A DNA stretch of 64,000 bases from CAINVV01 sp964506325 (lineage in GTDB: Bacteria; Bacteroidota; Bacteroidia; Bacteroidales; Prolixibacteraceae). Below the pieces are notes generated by a model, which saw only the letters and a program-made list of their open reading frames with translations, was not told the origin of the DNA and searched no databases. The position numbers and the translations under genes are program-made. Each line of letters begins with the position of its first letter. Positions within the stretch are counted from its first letter, which is position 1. Location of the stretch: the NCBI GenBank assembly GCA_964506325.1, contig CAZDLO010000006.1:19515-83514 (forward strand), given 5' to 3'. Below, piece after piece: positions 1 to 8,019 of the stretch.

Positions 1-408
1 CATCTTCAGCTCAATAACAAGTTTCCTGCCCTGGGGCAGGAGTGCGATTTCCTCTTCCAGGTAGGGTATTTTCTCTCCCTGGTATTTTAAGCCCTTGTAA
101 GATCCGACATCCAGTCCCCTCAGGATTTCAGAACTTGTTTCCTTAACCTTGTAATCCTGGCCGGAAGTACGTTTTGTGCTGCCGTCGTGAATGACAACTA
201 TTTTATTGTCACTTGATTTGTAGCAATCAAGTTCAACGGCATCAACACCCAGTTCCCAGGCAAGTTTTGCCGATGCGAGTGTATTTTCGGGTGCCAGGAA
301 GGAAGCTCCCCTGTGGGCGACATATTCGACCTGTGCCATTGCCGGGGAAACCGGCAGAAAGGAGACGAAAAGGATAATTGTTACCGGTAAGATGCAGTTG
401 GTCTTCAT
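1..408 (-). CDS. Glycerophosphodiester phosphodiesterase family protein (3' end outside window)
   Basis: This is the N-terminal 136 codons of a secreted glycerophosphodiesterase; the gene runs off the left edge of the window. An ATG at 408 begins a signal peptide (MKTNCILPV, hydrophobic core, cleavage near AMAQ). The mature part opens with VAHRGASFLAPENT, followed by VDAVELDC and VVIHD. These are the HRG, ExD and HD motifs that hold the catalytic histidines and metal ligands in the GDPD family. Members hydrolyse glycerophosphodiesters to glycerol-3-phosphate and an alcohol, so an extracytoplasmic role in phosphodiester scavenging is likely. The C-terminal half is not visible, so substrate class and completeness cannot be judged. 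Confidence 0.85.
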   Translation of the reverse strand, partial: MKTNCILPVTIILFVSFLPVSPAMAQVEYVAHRGASFLAPENTLASAKLAWELGVDAVELDCYKSSDNKIVVIHDGSTKRTSGQDYKVKETSSEILRGLDVGSYKGLKYQGEKIPYLEEEIALLPQGRKLVIELKM

Positions 409-594
409 AGGATCTGGTTTTATGGATTCCGGGATAACCGGCAAAGTACACCCGACATCAGTCGGGGCATTCCGGCCGGATGTAATTTTACAAAAATGGC
501 AAAAAAGCACGGTTTATGAAAACCGTAAACAAATCTCCCTGAGCAGCACTGAATTAAGACAACCCTGAGGGTTTTCGTTCGAAAACCTGGAAGG

Positions 595-1077
595 TCAGTC
601 CTCCGGCAGATTTTTCTCAACCAGGAATTGAATAAGTGCATTGAGCCGTGTTTTCAATTCAGTAAGTTCACTGATCGTTATCGCATCGGTAATTATCTTT
701 TTGCCAAGCTCTTCCGGGATACCTGACGCCGTTGATTTCATCTCCTGCCCTTTTCCTGTGAGGCACACCATAACCTTTCGCTCATCGCTCCCTGATCGCC
801 GGCGGGTAAGGATACCCTGGGATTCCATCCTTTTCAGGAGGGGTGTTATCGTGTTCGTGTTTAGAATCAGTTTTTGGGCAATCTCATTCACCGGGATGCC
901 GTCGGTTTCCCAAAGAACCAGGAGGACAAGGTATTGGGGATAGGTGATTCCCATTTTATCCAGGTAAGGCTGGTATTCCCTGGTGATTAGCCTGGAGGCG
1001 GCGTACAGGGGGAAGCATACCTGGTTGCTGAGTTTAAGCTGATCAAATTCCATATTTCTGAATATCTGTTGGTTCAT
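595..1077 (-). CDS. ohrR: OhrR/MarR-family peroxide-sensing repressor
   Basis: This is a winged-helix MarR-family regulator. The stretch LKLSNQVCFPLYAASR and the following GITYPQYLVLL match the OhrR subgroup, where the N-terminal cysteine (C21 here) is the organic-peroxide sensor. A second cysteine lies in the wing region (KVMVCLTG), not at the position used by two-cysteine OhrRs, so the one-cysteine mechanism is the better guess. Two starts are possible: ATG 1077, or ATG 1053, which gives an N-terminus closer to the family. It is the last gene of a leftward run after a glutathione peroxidase and a metal-transport protein, 7 bp behind the latter. It probably represses its own operon through the inverted repeats upstream of the first gene. 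Confidence 0.85.
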   Translation of the reverse strand: MNQQIFRNMEFDQLKLSNQVCFPLYAASRLITREYQPYLDKMGITYPQYLVLLVLWETDGIPVNEIAQKLILNTNTITPLLKRMESQGILTRRRSGSDERKVMVCLTGKGQEMKSTASGIPEELGKKIITDAITISELTELKTRLNALIQFLVEKNLPED

Positions 1078-1084
1078 GATTAGA

Positions 1085-1963
1085 TTACACCTCTATCCCG
1101 AAAAGAATCCTGGCCAGGTACCCCAGGCCGAACGAGATGAGTCCAACGCCTGTCGAGATAGCCGCCATCTCGGTAAAGCGTTTTCCAAACGGCTGATCGT
1201 TGGTAACTGAAAGATAGAAGGTGAACAGGAAGACAATCAGGAGGGAATCGAACAAGGCAACCAGCAGGGCCATGAAAGGTGAGTGGAGGATCAGGAAAGG
1301 GGCAATAAGGAACACAACAGCTATCACGTAGGCGATGCCCGTAAAGATGGCAGATTTCATGGCCTCACCTGTTTTTCCTTCCGTTTTGCTCGAAAGGTAT
1401 TCAGAAGATGCCATGGACAGCGCACCGGCGATACCCGTAATGGTGCCCGCCAATGCTACCAGTTTGGAATTCTGAAGTGCAAAAGTAAGGCCGGCCAGCG
1501 TCCCCAGAATTTCGATCAGGGCATCGTTGAGACCCAGTACAATCGATCCCATGTACTTAAGGTGCTCCTCTTCAATCATGCCGATCAGTTCGTTTTCATG
1601 CTCTTCCTCCTCCCGGGCCAGTACCAAAGCCTCCGGAAATTCGGCTGCTATCCGGGTGTAGTCAGTCTGGGATTTATCCTCCTCCTTTTCCATCAGCTTC
1701 AGACCAAAAGTCAGTCCGAGGATCCTTGAAATCCAGAAATATCTCCAGATCTTCAGGCGGTTGGGCTTTACATCTTCGTTGGTGTAGGAGTGCCACAGCC
1801 GGTAATGCCTTAGCTCGTCGCTGGCAATTTGTTGCAGCACTTCGCTGTTTTTCCTGTTTTTGGTCTGGCCGGCAAGGCGGCTGTAGATGTTGTAGGCCGT
1901 GATTTCTTCCTTCTGGGCCTTTACCAGTTGAATCCGGGTCTCAACTGAAATTTTCTTTTCCAT
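1085..1963 (-). CDS. Ferritin-like/rubrerythrin domain fused to VIT1/CCC1 membrane domain (MbfA-like metal exporter)
   Basis: This is a two-part protein. Residues about 5-140 form a rubrerythrin/ferritin-like helical domain with carboxylate-rich di-iron motifs: EEITAYNIY, then DELRHYRLW with an ExxH, and an EEEEHE cluster. Residues about 140-292 form a VIT1/CCC1-type membrane domain with a GLNDALIEILGTLAGLTFAL helix and four further hydrophobic segments. Fusions of this build are known as MbfA and export iron, or possibly manganese, protecting cells from peroxide stress. It lies between glutathione peroxidase (28 bp upstream) and OhrR (7 bp downstream) on the same strand, which supports a peroxide-defence role. 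The metal cannot be decided from sequence. Confidence 0.85.
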   Translation of the reverse strand: MEKKISVETRIQLVKAQKEEITAYNIYSRLAGQTKNRKNSEVLQQIASDELRHYRLWHSYTNEDVKPNRLKIWRYFWISRILGLTFGLKLMEKEEDKSQTDYTRIAAEFPEALVLAREEEEHENELIGMIEEEHLKYMGSIVLGLNDALIEILGTLAGLTFALQNSKLVALAGTITGIAGALSMASSEYLSSKTEGKTGEAMKSAIFTGIAYVIAVVFLIAPFLILHSPFMALLVALFDSLLIVFLFTFYLSVTNDQPFGKRFTEMAAISTGVGLISFGLGYLARILFGIEV

Positions 1964-1991
1964 GGCGGTGTGACGGTTTCTTTGAAGTATT

Positions 1992-2507
1992 CTACAGGTT
2001 ATTATTGGAGGTTACAGGCACGTTTTTTAGCAGGTTTTCAAGGTATTTGCCGATCTTTTCCGGGCTGTCAACAGGTCCGAACCTTTTTACCGGTTTGCCG
2101 GAGGCATCGATGATAAATTTGGTGAAATTCCATTTTATCCGGCTCCCGAACAAGCCGCCAAGCTCCTTTTTCAGATACTTGTACAGAGGATGAGCATTGT
2201 CTCCGTTGACATCCACCTTTGCAAACATCTGAAAGGTAACGCCGTAATTGATTACGCATCCTTCCGAAATGGATTTTTCGTCGCCAGGCTCCTGGTTGGC
2301 AAACTGGTTACAGGGGAACCCCAGGATAACCAGTCCTTTGTCTTTGTATTTCCTGCTGAGGTTTTCCAATCCCTCGAATTGTGGTGTAAGTCCGCATTTG
2401 CTGGCGGTATTGACCACCATAACCGTTTTTCCCTTGAAGGATTCCATTGTTATCTCTTTCCCCTGGAGGGTCCTGGCTGAATATTGGTAAAATTTGCTTT
2501 CCATCAT
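1992..2507 (-). CDS. gpx: Glutathione peroxidase-family (thiol) peroxidase
   Basis: At 171 aa this is the usual length for a bacterial Gpx. The catalytic block VNTASKCGLTPQFEGLE has cysteine where animal enzymes have selenocysteine. It is followed by LGFPCNQFANQEP (resolving-cysteine and glutamine region) and WNFTKFIID, completing the Cys-Gln-Trp-Asn catalytic set. Bacterial members reduce hydroperoxides, usually with thioredoxin. There is no signal peptide, so it is cytoplasmic. Two adjacent ATGs (2507 and 2504) open the frame. It is the first gene of the gpx, ferritin-VIT1, ohrR operon, and its promoter overlaps two inverted-repeat operators, so induction by peroxide through OhrR is expected. 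Confidence 0.92.
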   Translation of the reverse strand: MMESKFYQYSARTLQGKEITMESFKGKTVMVVNTASKCGLTPQFEGLENLSRKYKDKGLVILGFPCNQFANQEPGDEKSISEGCVINYGVTFQMFAKVDVNGDNAHPLYKYLKKELGGLFGSRIKWNFTKFIIDASGKPVKRFGPVDSPEKIGKYLENLLKNVPVTSNNNL

Positions 2508-2593
2508 TGCTTTTTTATTGTTGTTTCCTTATCAGGACAAAGTCCGGATACATTAATACCGGAGCGGTTCTGAATCTGGAATACCTGGGTTAA

Positions 2594-2617
2594 AATTATA
2601 TCGTACACGATGCAAAT
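2594..2617. promoter_or_regulatory. Candidate OhrR operator, proximal copy
   Basis: This is an imperfect inverted repeat. Its left half, aattatatcg, is identical to the left half of the perfect site at 2630-2653; its right half is cgatgcaaat. The core is atcgt-ac-acgat. It overlaps the -7 box of the gpx promoter. Assignment to OhrR is inferred from the regulator encoded in the same operon. Confidence 0.6.
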
Positions 2618-2642
2618 ATAGCATTTTTTAATTATATCGCAA
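2613..2642 (-). promoter_or_regulatory. Bacteroidota-type promoter of the gpx operon
   Basis: Read on the minus strand, 2620-2613 is TATATTTG, a perfect TAnnTTTG -7 box. A TTG lies at 2642-2640, 19 bases upstream, at the expected -33 position. The -33 element sits in the centre of the distal operator and the -7 element overlaps the proximal operator, so a bound repressor would block both contacts. The leader to the gpx start is about 100 nt. Confidence 0.65.
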
Positions 2643-2653
2643 GCGATATAATT
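2630..2653. promoter_or_regulatory. Candidate OhrR operator, distal perfect copy
   Basis: This is a perfect inverted repeat with 11-bp arms, aattatatcgc and gcgatataatt, separated by aa. Its start is 36 bp from the start of the proximal copy at 2594. Symmetry, size and AT-rich flanks fit a MarR/OhrR dimer site. It is placed between gpx and the divergent ferredoxin-nitroreductase gene, so it could also affect that gene. Confidence 0.65.
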
Positions 2654-2750
2654 TTTTCATTTTTTTTCAAGTCCACTCATCTCCCGGCCGGGAAAAGTTG
2701 CCATCCTGAAATGCCTGGTCGCCAGGAGTTATTTCGCGGGAGGGGAATAT

Positions 2751-2758
2751 TAACTTTG
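2751..2758 (+). promoter_or_regulatory. Possible -7 box for the ferredoxin-nitroreductase gene
   Basis: TAACTTTG matches TAnnTTTG. No convincing -33 TTG is seen, and the leader to the start at 2972 would be over 200 nt. I recognise no riboswitch or protein-coding sequence in that leader (2760-2971). Confidence 0.3.
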
Positions 2759-2971
2759 TTGTTGTAAATTTACACGTTGGATGTAGTGCCTTGCGCCTGG
2801 TTTTCTTTCCGGGGTCAGGGAGCAATTCAAAAGATTGCCAATGCCGGTTGCCAAAATGAGGCGGGCAATGGGATCAGCCTGCATCCGGGGAGTTTCTGGA
2901 GGATTTTCGCGCTGAAAGGCCAAAAGTAACAAACAGTCAGGTTCAGTTTTATTCAAATTCATACCACCAGC

Positions 2972-3805
2972 ATGCCATCGATTCATTTAGAGAAATGTAC
3001 CCGTTGTTTAAAGTGTCAAAAGGATTGTCCGGCCCGTGCCATAACCATCGAAACAGGCGGGATTGCAGAGACCTGCATCCATTGCGGACATTGTGTGGCT
3101 ATCTGTCCTGAATTGGCAGTGCAACCTGATTTTGGCGATATCTTCCCGTTGCGCGGCCACGGAGTTTCACCGGATGATTTTCGTGATCTTACCGCCGGAA
3201 TCAGAACCTGCCGGAGTTACCTGAAGAAGGAAGTTCCGGAGGAGATCCTTGTGAAGCTGGCAGAAAATATCCGCCATTACCCTTCCGCCAGCAACGCAAG
3301 GCGGCTGCATGTAACGATCGTGCGGTCGGATGAGAAGATCAAACAACTGAATGACCTTACGGCAGACAAGCTTCTCAGGATGTTCTCCCTGGTTACCTCG
3401 CCGCCTGTCATGTTGCTGGCAAGGCTCTTTATCCCTTCGCTGGAGACCGGAAAGCTCAAGCGGTACAAAGAGACCTTTGCTGAACTTGGAAAAACCAATG
3501 ATTCAATGATCTGTCATCATGCTCCTGCCGTAATCCTGTTTCACGGACCGGTTACCAAAACGGGAATGCTTGAGGCAGATGCCAACATCTGGGCCACCTA
3601 TACTTCCATATATGCCAATACAATGGGGCTGGGGACCTGTTTCAACGGGTTTATTGTCCATGCCATGAAAAAGAAAAACAGGCTTTTTGCTGAATTAGGC
3701 ATACCGGCCGGTCACAGGGTCTATGCTTCGCTGCTGGTGGGATACCCAAAGGTGAAATACGTGAATGAAAGTTCGCGCAAGAGCCCGGAAATCAATGTGG
3801 TGTAA
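2972..3805 (+). CDS. 4Fe-4S ferredoxin domain-nitroreductase fusion protein
   Basis: The N-terminal 55 residues carry two [4Fe-4S] motifs, CTRCLKCQKDC and CIHCGHCVAIC. They are followed by a flavin nitroreductase-fold domain (about residues 65-270) with the GIRTCRSYLKKEVPEEIL opening, the PSASNARRLHV FMN-binding loop and a DANIWATYTSIYANTMGLGTC helix. Such fusions are soluble FMN oxidoreductases that take electrons through the built-in ferredoxin; the physiological substrate is generally unknown. The gene is divergent from the peroxide operon, so a redox-stress role is possible but inferred only from position. It ends 5 bp before the convergent T9SS cargo gene. Confidence 0.88.
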   Translation: MPSIHLEKCTRCLKCQKDCPARAITIETGGIAETCIHCGHCVAICPELAVQPDFGDIFPLRGHGVSPDDFRDLTAGIRTCRSYLKKEVPEEILVKLAENIRHYPSASNARRLHVTIVRSDEKIKQLNDLTADKLLRMFSLVTSPPVMLLARLFIPSLETGKLKRYKETFAELGKTNDSMICHHAPAVILFHGPVTKTGMLEADANIWATYTSIYANTMGLGTCFNGFIVHAMKKKNRLFAELGIPAGHRVYASLLVGYPKVKYVNESSRKSPEINVV

Positions 3806-3810
3806 CAGGG

Positions 3811-4881
3811 TTACTGTTTTACCACCTTCGAAATTACCACCTGGTCTTCAAAAGTAAACCGTACAAAATAAACTCCCGGCGGGAGACCAAATGTAGCGGC
3901 ACTGAAGGCGCCGTTCTGAAAACCTGCAGCCTGTTGCTGGTTGCTGACAACACATCCGCTGTATTTTCCCGAAAGGTCGTAAAGATCGATGGAAACAGCC
4001 TGCGCTACCGGCAAAACGTAACTGTAGGTCAGGTTCTCCTTAAACGGGTTGGGGGATATCACCACTTTGATATCCGCCTTTGCCTGGGATATGGGTTGAG
4101 CCGGAACAGATCCGATGATGGAAATATTACCCCTCTTTGTAACTTCCTGGGTGTTGTTGATATAGGCAGTCTTTGTGATTACAGGTTTACCGCCGTTGGA
4201 GCTGGTTTCCACAATGTTGACATTCATTACCGGATAACGGTACCCGGAAGCATACCAGCTGTATTTGACAATGTTCACGTCGGTGGTTCCGCAGGTATTG
4301 ATCTGGAGTCCCTTTTTAACCGATTTCACACGAAGCACTCCCCCGATTTCCTGGTCCCGGAGCACCAGCTTCCCGTGTGCATCCGCCGAAACGATGCACT
4401 CTCCGGACAACTGAATGGCTCCGGTTCCGGCATCACCATACCATGCCGTTCCGTCAAACCGGTCCGTAAAATTGTCTCCAAAGGTGAATGGATATCTCAT
4501 CTTCAGCACAGGATCGGAATACCTCAGCAACAATTTCTGACCGGCATTCCAGTAACCCATTTCTTCCAGTCCGGCGGTCGTCAGGTTCATGAAATAATCG
4601 TAGCCATTGTCGGTAAGCAACAGGTTATAATCCCTTACCCCGTTCATTTTAGGAATTGCCGGAGTATTGATTGCACTCACAGGATCATTCCCGGTAAACC
4701 GGATATCCGGGAAATTCCAGACCTGGTTGGCACCGGCACTGCCGGGATCTACAAATTGGATTTCACGGTATTCATTTTTATCGTCGGCACGAAGGGCATT
4801 GTTGGGAAAACTCAGTGAAGTCTGAGCCATGGCTCCTGCCGGGATGAAAAATAGAAGAAAAGCCAAAATCCTGGTTTTCAT
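3811..4881 (-). CDS. Secreted protein with type IX secretion C-terminal sorting domain
   Basis: The gene encodes a 356-aa exported protein. A signal peptide (MKTRILAFLLFFIPAGAMAQ) is followed by a beta-rich region of unknown function (about 20-265). A C-terminal domain of about 85 residues starts near VVISPNPFKENLTYSYVLP and runs through IDLYDLSGK to LPPGVYFVRFTFEDQVVISKVVKQ. That tail is the type A T9SS sorting signal (Por secretion tail), which sends proteins through the outer membrane. I do not recognise the central region; it has no catalytic motif I can name. It is a monocistronic-looking gene with its own 290-bp upstream spacer. Confidence 0.85.
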   Translation of the reverse strand: MKTRILAFLLFFIPAGAMAQTSLSFPNNALRADDKNEYREIQFVDPGSAGANQVWNFPDIRFTGNDPVSAINTPAIPKMNGVRDYNLLLTDNGYDYFMNLTTAGLEEMGYWNAGQKLLLRYSDPVLKMRYPFTFGDNFTDRFDGTAWYGDAGTGAIQLSGECIVSADAHGKLVLRDQEIGGVLRVKSVKKGLQINTCGTTDVNIVKYSWYASGYRYPVMNVNIVETSSNGGKPVITKTAYINNTQEVTKRGNISIIGSVPAQPISQAKADIKVVISPNPFKENLTYSYVLPVAQAVSIDLYDLSGKYSGCVVSNQQQAAGFQNGAFSAATFGLPPGVYFVRFTFEDQVVISKVVKQ

Positions 4882-4992
4882 GGCAATTATTTATGTTAAT
4901 GAATTCATTGTGCGGTTAGGTCTCGGGGTAGTAAAAATAAATATAAAAAACCGGTTTTTGCAATGAATCGACTGAACTATTATGATAATTCG

Positions 4993-5015
4993 TGCAAAAA
5001 ATCGCAATTTTTGCA
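4993..5015. promoter_or_regulatory. Inverted repeat in the GH78 / T9SS-cargo divergent spacer
   Basis: The arms tgcaaaaa and tttttgca (8 bp each, perfect) are separated by 7 bp. They lie between two divergent genes, 178 bp before alpha-L-rhamnosidase and 111 bp before the T9SS cargo. It could be an operator for either. No regulator gene is adjacent, so the assignment is open. Confidence 0.3.
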
Positions 5016-5171
5016 TCGCCGGGTTCTTTTGAGTTGTCCGGTAAGAAAAAACTCCTTATCATTATAATGCTGAAGGGGTGTATTTAAAATGTGGTCCGCA
5101 GCCCGGACAGCAGGGACGGGCGGAACAGCCGATCCGCACAAGATGTCAGATAATTCTAATCAGTAAATATT

Positions 5172-7916
5172 ATGGAAATGAGGTCAACCAATAGCGCCAT
5201 CAATTTTTTCCGCCTTGCCGCGCTGCTTTTCTTGTTAAACCTGCCTGTATTGCTATTGGGTGCGGAGACAGTTGTCACGGGACTGTTGTGTGAATACCTG
5301 CCCAATCCCATGGGAATGGATGTGGCCAATCCACGGCTCACCTGGCAAATTTTATCCGGGGAGTCCAATTTCAGGCAATCTGCTTATGAGGTAAGAGTGA
5401 CAGAATCAGCGGCCAAGCCGGGCATGAAAGATAAAGTAGCATGGAGCACCGGGAAAGTATTTTCTGATCAGTCGGTCAATGTAGAATACCGCGGACTACC
5501 GCTGAACCCGGGAACACGCTATTACTGGCAGGTGAGGGTGTGGGACAGCCGTCAAAGAAGATCCGGATGGAGCGAACAGGCCTGGTGGGAGACCGGGATA
5601 CCTGACCCAGCCATGTGGAAAGCCGAATGGATCATTGCTGCAGGCAAAAAATCGGATGACCATCGTCCTGTCTATTTCAGAAAGGAATTTTCCTGCCCAA
5701 AACAGGTCAGGTCTGCCAGGTTGTACATTTCTTCACTGGGTATTTACAAGGTCTTCCTGAACGGTAAAAAGGTGGGTTCCGATCTGTTTACACCCGGATG
5801 GACCAGCTATGGGAAGAGGGTCCAATACCAAACCTATGATATCACTTCGATGCTGAAAGGCGAAAATGCAGTGGGAGCGATCGTCGGGGATGGATGGTTC
5901 CGGGGGAATATCGGGGGTAAGGTGAAACAGAATTATTATGGCGACAAATCTGCATTGCTGGCCCGGATTGCAGTTGTCTACGAGGATGGCTCTACCGGGC
6001 TGATCGTTACGGATGGTACCTGGCATACGGCAGACGGGGCAGTGATTTCATCGGATATCTACAACGGAGAGACTTTTGACGCTGCACTGGAACTTCCGGG
6101 ATGGTACCTGCCAGGGTTTAAGTCCGGTTCTTATTCCCCGGCCATTGTCCTTGAGCACCCAAAAAATATCCTGACCTCCCCGCGGGGATATCCTGTGCAG
6201 GCTATCTCCGAAATCAACCCTTTAAAAATAATCATTACCCCCAAAGGGGAGACGGTATTCGATATGGGGCAGAACATGGTTGGATGGGTCAGGCTGAAAG
6301 TAAAGGGCAACAAAGGGGACAGGGTGATCCTGAAATTTGCGGAGGTCCTCGACAAGGCCGGCAATTTTTACAACGATAACCTCAGGGCAGCCAGGGCGAC
6401 AGACGAATACCGCCTGGCAGGGGGGGCTGAAGAAACCTATGAACCCTATTTTACCTTTCACGGGTTCAGGTACGTGAAACTTGAGCAGTTTCCGGGCACC
6501 CCGCAATTAAATACGCTTACGGGTGTGGTTATTCATTCTGCCATGCCGCAGACCGGTTCATTTACCTGCTCTGATACTTTGATCAACCAGCTGCAGCACA
6601 ACATTCAATGGGGACAAAAAGGAAACTTCCTCGATGTGCCTACAGACTGTCCGCAGAGGGATGAAAGGCTGGGCTGGACTGGAGATGCTCAGGTTTTTGC
6701 CCCGACGGCAGCCTTTAATTTCAATGTAGCACCTTTTTTCACCAAATGGATGCTGGATGTGGCGGCCGATCAGCTTCCCGACGGAAAAATTCCTGATGTT
6801 GTTCCTGATGTCCGGTCAGGTCGCGGCAGCTCAACAGCATGGGCTGATGCTGCAATCATAGTCCCGTGGACTGTTTACCAGGCCTACGGGGATACCGGCA
6901 TTCTGAAGGCTCAATACGCAAGCATGAAGGGATGGGTGGATTATATGCGGAAAAGGGCAGGGGAAGATCATCTTTGGACCGGGGATTCCCATTACGGGGA
7001 TTGGCTGGCTTTTGCCAGTACACGGTCAGATTATACAGGAGCCACCACCGACAAGGATCTTATCGCCACTGCCTATTATGCTTTTTCGACAGGAAGGCTG
7101 GCCCGGGTAGCAGAAATTCTGGGCAAAACAGGGGATGAAGAATTATATGGAACATTATCCGGGAAAATAAAGAAGGCGTTTTGCCATGAATACCTGACTC
7201 CGGCCGGGAGATTGGTTTCTAACACCCAGACAGCCTACGCCGTGGCACTTTCATTTGAACTGTTGCCTGATTCCCTGGTTTCCAGGGCTGCCGGTTATCT
7301 TGCCGAAGATGTAAACCTGATGAAACACCTGACAACAGGCTTCGTGGGGACCCCTTTGCTCTGCAAGGCCCTGTCCGACCATGGTTATGCCGGTCTGGCC
7401 TTTATGTTGCTGATGAGAAAGGAATATCCCTCCTGGCTCTACCCGGTCACGCAGGGAGCCACAACCATCTGGGAAAGGTGGGACGGACAAAAACCCGATG
7501 GTTCATTTCAGGACGTCACCATGAACAGCTTCAACCATTACGCCTATGGTGCCATCGGCGAATGGTTGTATTCCTACGTGGGGGGCATAAGGATTGATCC
7601 GGCCTTTCCTGGGTACAAACACTTCTTTCTGCATCCTCATGCGGGAAGCCTTGCCTCTGCCTCCACTGAGTTGAAAACTGCCTACGGAACCATACAGTCT
7701 GTATGGAAAATTGACGGAGGAAGGATGAACTATTCCTGCCATGTTCCGCCCAATAGTTCCGCTACAGTTATTTTCGATAAAGCGAATGCGGCAGATATAG
7801 TCCTTGGAGATATTCCACTTGATAAATGCACATCAGTTCGGGTTCTGAAAGGCAAGGAGAATGTACAGGTAGAAATTGGCAGTGGTCATTATTCTTTCAG
7901 TCTCTCTGCCAATTAA
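5172..7916 (+). CDS. Alpha-L-rhamnosidase, glycoside hydrolase family 78
   Basis: This 914-aa secreted enzyme begins with a signal peptide (residues 1-31, ending LLLGAE). Bacterial rhamnosidase N-terminal beta domains (about 35-330) are followed by the FDMGQNMVGWVRLKVKG segment, then the (alpha/alpha)6 catalytic barrel. DCPQRDERLGWTGDAQ starts at D492, and ATTIWERWDGQKPDGS contains E768. By family knowledge the Glu in DERLGW is the general acid and the Glu in IWERW the general base. It removes terminal L-rhamnose from plant or microbial glycans and glycosides. No SusC/SusD pair or other rhamnose gene is nearby, so it is not in a classical utilisation locus within this window. Start choice between ATG 5172 and 5178 is open. 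Confidence 0.95.
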   Translation: MEMRSTNSAINFFRLAALLFLLNLPVLLLGAETVVTGLLCEYLPNPMGMDVANPRLTWQILSGESNFRQSAYEVRVTESAAKPGMKDKVAWSTGKVFSDQSVNVEYRGLPLNPGTRYYWQVRVWDSRQRRSGWSEQAWWETGIPDPAMWKAEWIIAAGKKSDDHRPVYFRKEFSCPKQVRSARLYISSLGIYKVFLNGKKVGSDLFTPGWTSYGKRVQYQTYDITSMLKGENAVGAIVGDGWFRGNIGGKVKQNYYGDKSALLARIAVVYEDGSTGLIVTDGTWHTADGAVISSDIYNGETFDAALELPGWYLPGFKSGSYSPAIVLEHPKNILTSPRGYPVQAISEINPLKIIITPKGETVFDMGQNMVGWVRLKVKGNKGDRVILKFAEVLDKAGNFYNDNLRAARATDEYRLAGGAEETYEPYFTFHGFRYVKLEQFPGTPQLNTLTGVVIHSAMPQTGSFTCSDTLINQLQHNIQWGQKGNFLDVPTDCPQRDERLGWTGDAQVFAPTAAFNFNVAPFFTKWMLDVAADQLPDGKIPDVVPDVRSGRGSSTAWADAAIIVPWTVYQAYGDTGILKAQYASMKGWVDYMRKRAGEDHLWTGDSHYGDWLAFASTRSDYTGATTDKDLIATAYYAFSTGRLARVAEILGKTGDEELYGTLSGKIKKAFCHEYLTPAGRLVSNTQTAYAVALSFELLPDSLVSRAAGYLAEDVNLMKHLTTGFVGTPLLCKALSDHGYAGLAFMLLMRKEYPSWLYPVTQGATTIWERWDGQKPDGSFQDVTMNSFNHYAYGAIGEWLYSYVGGIRIDPAFPGYKHFFLHPHAGSLASASTELKTAYGTIQSVWKIDGGRMNYSCHVPPNSSATVIFDKANAADIVLGDIPLDKCTSVRVLKGKENVQVEIGSGHYSFSLSAN

Positions 7917-8019
7917 GCAGCTTCATCCTTCGGGATTATTTCATGGGATGAGAGGATTCAAGCGGTATTCTTTCCGGGATCGCCTTGCTTTTCTTGAATA
8001 ACCAGGTTGAAATTTTGGT

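Noticed and set aside
553..590. Hairpin ggttttcgttcgaaaacc after ohrR as a terminator
   Set aside because: Stem is short with a 2-nt loop and no T tract on the minus strand follows it.
2750..2986. 78-codon minus-strand frame in the gpx/nitroreductase spacer
   Set aside because: Overlaps the nitroreductase start, has no domain and would sit in its leader.
3934..4818. 294-codon open frame antisense to the T9SS cargo gene
   Set aside because: No recognisable domain or signal; the sense frame has a signal peptide and a sorting domain. It is a shadow frame.
5172..7916. Polysaccharide utilisation locus around the GH78 gene, or around GH92 at 34600-36894
   Set aside because: No SusC/SusD pair, sugar transporter or dedicated regulator is adjacent to either glycosidase.
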